A stretch of DNA of 16,156 bases from Candidatus Altarchaeum sp. CG2_30_32_3053. Lineage in GTDB: Archaea; Altiarchaeota; Altiarchaeia; Altiarchaeales; Altiarchaeaceae. Position 1 is the stretch's first letter. Every line of letters starts with the position of its first letter. The notes under the pieces were generated by a model. That model saw only the letters and a program-made list of their open reading frames with translations, did no database searches and had not been told where the DNA came from. The translations under genes and the position numbers were made by a program. Of this stretch, positions 14,059 through 16,156 are shown in pieces. The stretch lies in the NCBI GenBank assembly GCA_001873845.1, contig MNZY01000215.1, forward strand, positions 1 through 16,156, written 5' to 3'.

Positions 14059-14952
14059 ATGATACTTATCTACAGCAATAAATTTTTAGAGCATAGCAAG
14101 AGCGGACATCCGGAAAATAAAAACAGATTGATTGCTATAAAATGCCTCCTTGACAAATATAATTATACTACAATTGAACCCAAGGATGTTGAAGACATAG
14201 AAGAAAAAATTAAAAAAGTTCATTCAGAGGCATACGTGGAATTAATAAAGAATATTAAGTCCGATACGATGCTCGATCCCGATACTTATGTAGTAAAAAC
14301 AAGTTATGATGTTGCAGTTAATGCAGTTGAAGCAAGCATAAATGCAGCAGAGTATGCTGTAAATAAGAAAAATTCATTCGCGTTTGTCAGGCCACCGGGA
14401 CATCACACCTGTAAAGACAGAGGAATGGGATTCTGCATTTTTAACAATATAGCAATTGCCGCAGAATATTTGATTAGCACAAACAAAGCCAAAAAAATTC
14501 TGATACTGGACATTGACTGCCATCACGGAAATGGAACACAAGAAATTTTTTACGACCGCAAAGATGTTTTTTATATATCACTGCATCAGTATCCTGCATA
14601 TCCTGGAACAGGAAGTGCTGATGAAACAGGTGCCGGAGAGGGAAAAAATCTGACCTTAAATATTCCATTGCATTCTTACACAACCGACGATGAGTATATT
14701 GAAAGGATTAAAATTTTTAGAAAAGTCGCCATTGACTATAAGCCCGATGTAATTTTGGTTTCCGCTGGTTATGATACCTATATAGATGACCCTTTAACTT
14801 CAATGAATATCACGATTGACGGATTTGGAAAATTTTCAAAATACATAAAAGAAACAGCAAAAATCATTGATGTCGGAGTTGCATTCATTCTTGAAGGTGG
14901 CTATAATTTAAAGGGACTTTCAGAAGGTGTGTTAAAAACAATAAAGGCCTGA
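14059..14952 (+). CDS. histone deacetylase / acetoin utilisation protein family
   Basis: This 297-residue zinc hydrolase of the arginase-deacetylase fold has every expected marker: HPENKNR near the start (17-23), RPPGHHTCKDRGMGFCIFNN with the paired catalytic His (H115, H116), ILDIDCHHGNGTQE with the metal ligands D151, D153 and H155, YPGTG (181-185), SAGYDTYIDDPL with the second Asp ligand (about 239), and LEGGYN with the Tyr near the end. It should remove acetyl groups from lysine or acetylated small molecules such as polyamines; the substrate is unknown. Its ATG overlaps the stop of the AlbA_2 regulator in the four bases ATGA, so translation is probably coupled. Its 3' end overlaps cobS by 21 bases in convergent orientation. 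The family call is secure. Confidence 0.92.
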   Translation: MILIYSNKFLEHSKSGHPENKNRLIAIKCLLDKYNYTTIEPKDVEDIEEKIKKVHSEAYVELIKNIKSDTMLDPDTYVVKTSYDVAVNAVEASINAAEYAVNKKNSFAFVRPPGHHTCKDRGMGFCIFNNIAIAAEYLISTNKAKKILILDIDCHHGNGTQEIFYDRKDVFYISLHQYPAYPGTGSADETGAGEGKNLTLNIPLHSYTTDDEYIERIKIFRKVAIDYKPDVILVSAGYDTYIDDPLTSMNITIDGFGKFSKYIKETAKIIDVGVAFILEGGYNLKGLSEGVLKTIKA

Positions 14953-15771
14953 AACAAATGCCAACAATACAAAAATTTCTGAAATTTCAGTTATCGCTCC
15001 GTAAGTATCTCCTGTCATCCCATTGATTTTTGAGGCGATATATTTTGACACCATCAGAGAAAAAATGAGCAATGCAATTATCAGTGTCATTAACAATACC
15101 ATGATATTTATATTTAAATTTAGAAAAACAAAGGATATTGCAATCACCGGCAAAATTATAAATAAACCAGCAGTTAAAATTTCCTTGAATTTAACAAATT
15201 TTGTAAAACCGCCTGTTCCGTTACTGCGTGCATAAGGAAAAACCGCCATCGGAATGAGCATTGCATACCTTCCAAGTGCGGGCATCAGTATTAAAATTCC
15301 TGCAGTTAAAATTTTATCCGAATTTAAATTTAAAATTAAAATTTCAGAAATTAATGTCCATTTAAGTAAAATCAACAGCACAACAGCGATAATTCCGAAA
15401 CTGCCGGGATGTGTGTCTTTCATAATTCTCAGTCGCTCCTCTTTATTCATCCCGCCGAATAATCCATCAACTGTATCTATAAACCCGTCCAAATGCAGTC
15501 CTCTTGTAAGCACTGTTTCAATAATTATTAGTATAATCGCTGTAATTGCGGTAATTGTTGTGAGTCCAGTGCTCTTTGGAAATATAAAAGAAAGGGTAAA
15601 ATAAGCAACTGCCAGAATACATCCGATTAAAATTCCGACTAATGGGAAATAAGCAACTGATTTTGCAGCAAAATTTTCGTTCCATCCAGCATTTACATTT
15701 ACGAACTTTATTATGGTCAAAAACTGAAGTGCATACAAAAATTTTTTTATTTCGCTGATTATTGGATTCAT
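14932..15771 (-). CDS. cobS: adenosylcobinamide-GDP ribazoletransferase (CobS)
   Basis: CobS is the membrane enzyme that joins adenosylcobinamide-GDP to alpha-ribazole (or its phosphate) in the last stage of cobamide assembly. The 279-residue protein has several hydrophobic helices and the family's signature HLDGFIDTVDGLFGGMNKEERLRIMKDTHPGSFG (93-126), whose acidic residues bind the metal. Near the N-terminus, LQFLTIIKFV and the AYFPLVGILIG segment also match. Cobamides are essential to methyl transfer in methanogens, so the gene fits the likely host. The ATG at 15771 is a natural start with no ribosome binding site. It is divergent from the DUF1786 fragment, with about 40-60 bases for promoters. 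No other cob gene is adjacent. Confidence 0.93.
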   Translation of the reverse strand: MNPIISEIKKFLYALQFLTIIKFVNVNAGWNENFAAKSVAYFPLVGILIGCILAVAYFTLSFIFPKSTGLTTITAITAIILIIIETVLTRGLHLDGFIDTVDGLFGGMNKEERLRIMKDTHPGSFGIIAVVLLILLKWTLISEILILNLNSDKILTAGILILMPALGRYAMLIPMAVFPYARSNGTGGFTKFVKFKEILTAGLFIILPVIAISFVFLNLNINIMVLLMTLIIALLIFSLMVSKYIASKINGMTGDTYGAITEISEIFVLLAFVSGLYCF

Positions 15772-15830
15772 GTTCTGGTTTATTGTTTTTGGTTTTAATT
15801 AATAAGGATTTGATGAAAAATTATGTCAAA

Positions 15831-15923
15831 ATGAAAATTTTAGCAGTAGATATCGGAGCAGGAACGCTGGATATTTTGCTTTACGATTCAGACAAGAATA
15901 TTGAAAATTGTTTTAAAATATAA
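15831..15923 (+). pseudogene. DUF1786 gene, first 30 codons, cut off by insertion
   Basis: The frame reads MKILAVDIGAGTLDILLYDSDKNIENCFKI and then meets TAA at 15921. The N-terminus matches archaeal DUF1786 proteins, which have an actin-like ATPase fold beginning with the 'DIGAGT.DIL' phosphate-binding motif and are normally several hundred residues long. The match runs smoothly through KNIENCFKI and then ends abruptly; what follows is unrelated non-coding sequence leading to another gene. An in-frame ATG at 15813 could also be the start. The remainder may lie beyond the window on the far side of an inserted element. Confidence 0.7.
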
Positions 15924-16156
15924 GTTGTACCGATAAAATTCCCATGAATGTAACTTTTTTATCACTGAATTTTCATTTATTTTATGAAAATTCAAAAAGA
16001 TTGTGTGTTTTTATATCTAAAAAACATACAAAAAAAAGGGTACGGATATTATGGTACAGATATATCAAATCTTGCTGGTGAGTTGGGCGTTACTTGGCAT
16101 GGACTTCAAAAAAGAATATCCTTCTGGAAAAAGAAAGATCCATTATTTAAAAATTT
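15921..16156 (+). mobile_element. probable insertion sequence, left end only
   Basis: Similarity to DUF1786 stops at about 15920. The following bases (taagttgtaccgataaaat and on) are non-coding for some 60 bases. A new ORF then starts at 15984 and runs off the window. A short non-coding end followed at once by a gene with a helix-turn-helix start is the usual plan of an insertion sequence. The other end and any target duplication lie outside the window, so the element, its family and its terminal repeats cannot be confirmed. Confidence 0.55.
15984..16156 (+). CDS. N-terminus of a probable transposase, helix-turn-helix (partial)
   Basis: The ATG at 15984 opens a frame that stays open to the window edge (57 complete codons). 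It encodes MKIQKDCVFLYLKNIQKKG, then YYGTDISNLAGELGVTWHGLQKRISFWKKKDPLFKN. The DISNLAGELGVTWHGLQKRI part has the shape of a helix-turn-helix ('..LA.ELGV....L.KR'), as found at the start of many transposases and some regulators. I cannot name the IS family. The position right after a truncated DUF1786 gene favours a transposase. Competing frames in the same stretch lack a recognisable motif. Confidence 0.6.
   Translation, partial: MKIQKDCVFLYLKNIQKKGYGYYGTDISNLAGELGVTWHGLQKRISFWKKKDPLFKN

Larger units (their letters stand above)
12087..14062 (+). pseudogene. AlbA_2 (Schlafen-type) ATPase-like transcriptional regulator, frameshifted in a poly-G tract
   Basis: From ATGATGG at 12087 the protein begins MMALPININD...VEWERIEFKEGWNPEEVILTICAFANDINNWG, the start of an AlbA_2 domain. 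The frame then ends at 12240-12242. One extra G in the six-G tract at 12226-12231 would restore GGGYIIIGIKEYKGRPVLPP and an unbroken frame to 14062 (658 residues). The rest is well kept: an ATPase-like domain with CIVNAIYHRSYE and IFPGPDRSIKQSDIDKG, then RNRRIGEFLKEL and GRCTGIPKIR; a linker of 38 tetrapeptides (TPQV/SPQE type); and a winged-helix end (KQEVLDFIGLSHDYKNYKRHILPLVKKGFL). Such proteins are usually DNA-binding regulators. A shortened product from the ATG at 12680 would lack AlbA_2 but keep the other domains. The break may be fixed or phase-variable. Confidence 0.82.

Overview
The window is AT-rich DNA from an archaeon, most likely a euryarchaeal methanogen or a methanotrophic relative. 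The evidence is gene content: an archaeal 6-hydroxymethylpterin diphosphokinase (MptE, for the methanopterin cofactor), archaeal-type HisG, RibB, PyrK and CobS, the start of a DUF1786 gene, and remnants of an archaeal DUF234 ATPase. Almost no start codon has a Shine-Dalgarno sequence, which suits leaderless archaeal transcripts. The genus cannot be read from the sequence.

Layout. 1-404: AT-rich leader with one possible small membrane ORF on the minus strand and a short direct repeat. 405-3696 (+): DUF167 protein, hisG, pyrK and an MFS transporter, probably co-transcribed; a 23-bp tandem repeat runs out of the 3' end of pyrK. 3699-4493 (-): HD-domain hydrolase. 4494-5735 (-): a strip of decaying accessory genes, made of a DUF234 ATPase tail with two compensating frameshifts and a TIR-TPR gene broken by an in-frame TGA and a frameshift. 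5781-6470 (-): ribB. 6535-8646 (-): large secreted M6-type metalloprotease with a possible dockerin-like tail. 8647-8991: non-coding, with a candidate promoter. 8992-9729 (-): mptE. 9788-12020 (+): leuD/hacB-type subunit, mtnA and a class II aldolase, tightly packed. 12087-14062 (+): AlbA_2/Schlafen-type regulator broken by a one-base loss in a poly-G tract and carrying a 38-copy 12-bp minisatellite. 14059-14952 (+): histone-deacetylase-family protein overlapping it by 4 bp. 14932-15771 (-): cobS. 15831-15923 (+): first 30 codons of a DUF1786 gene, cut off by what looks like a mobile element that continues past the window edge.

How the genes work together. Most genes are housekeeping: histidine, pyrimidine, riboflavin, methanopterin, cobamide and branched-chain or 2-oxoacid synthesis. 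The mtnA-aldolase pair suggests methylthioadenosine salvage through a DHAP-type shunt. The accessory part is notable for decay and slippage. Reading across frames recovers a TIR-TPR defence-like gene, a DUF234 ATPase tail and an AlbA_2 regulator that single-frame gene calling would miss or truncate. Non-triplet tandem repeats also sit at the ends of pyrK and leuD.
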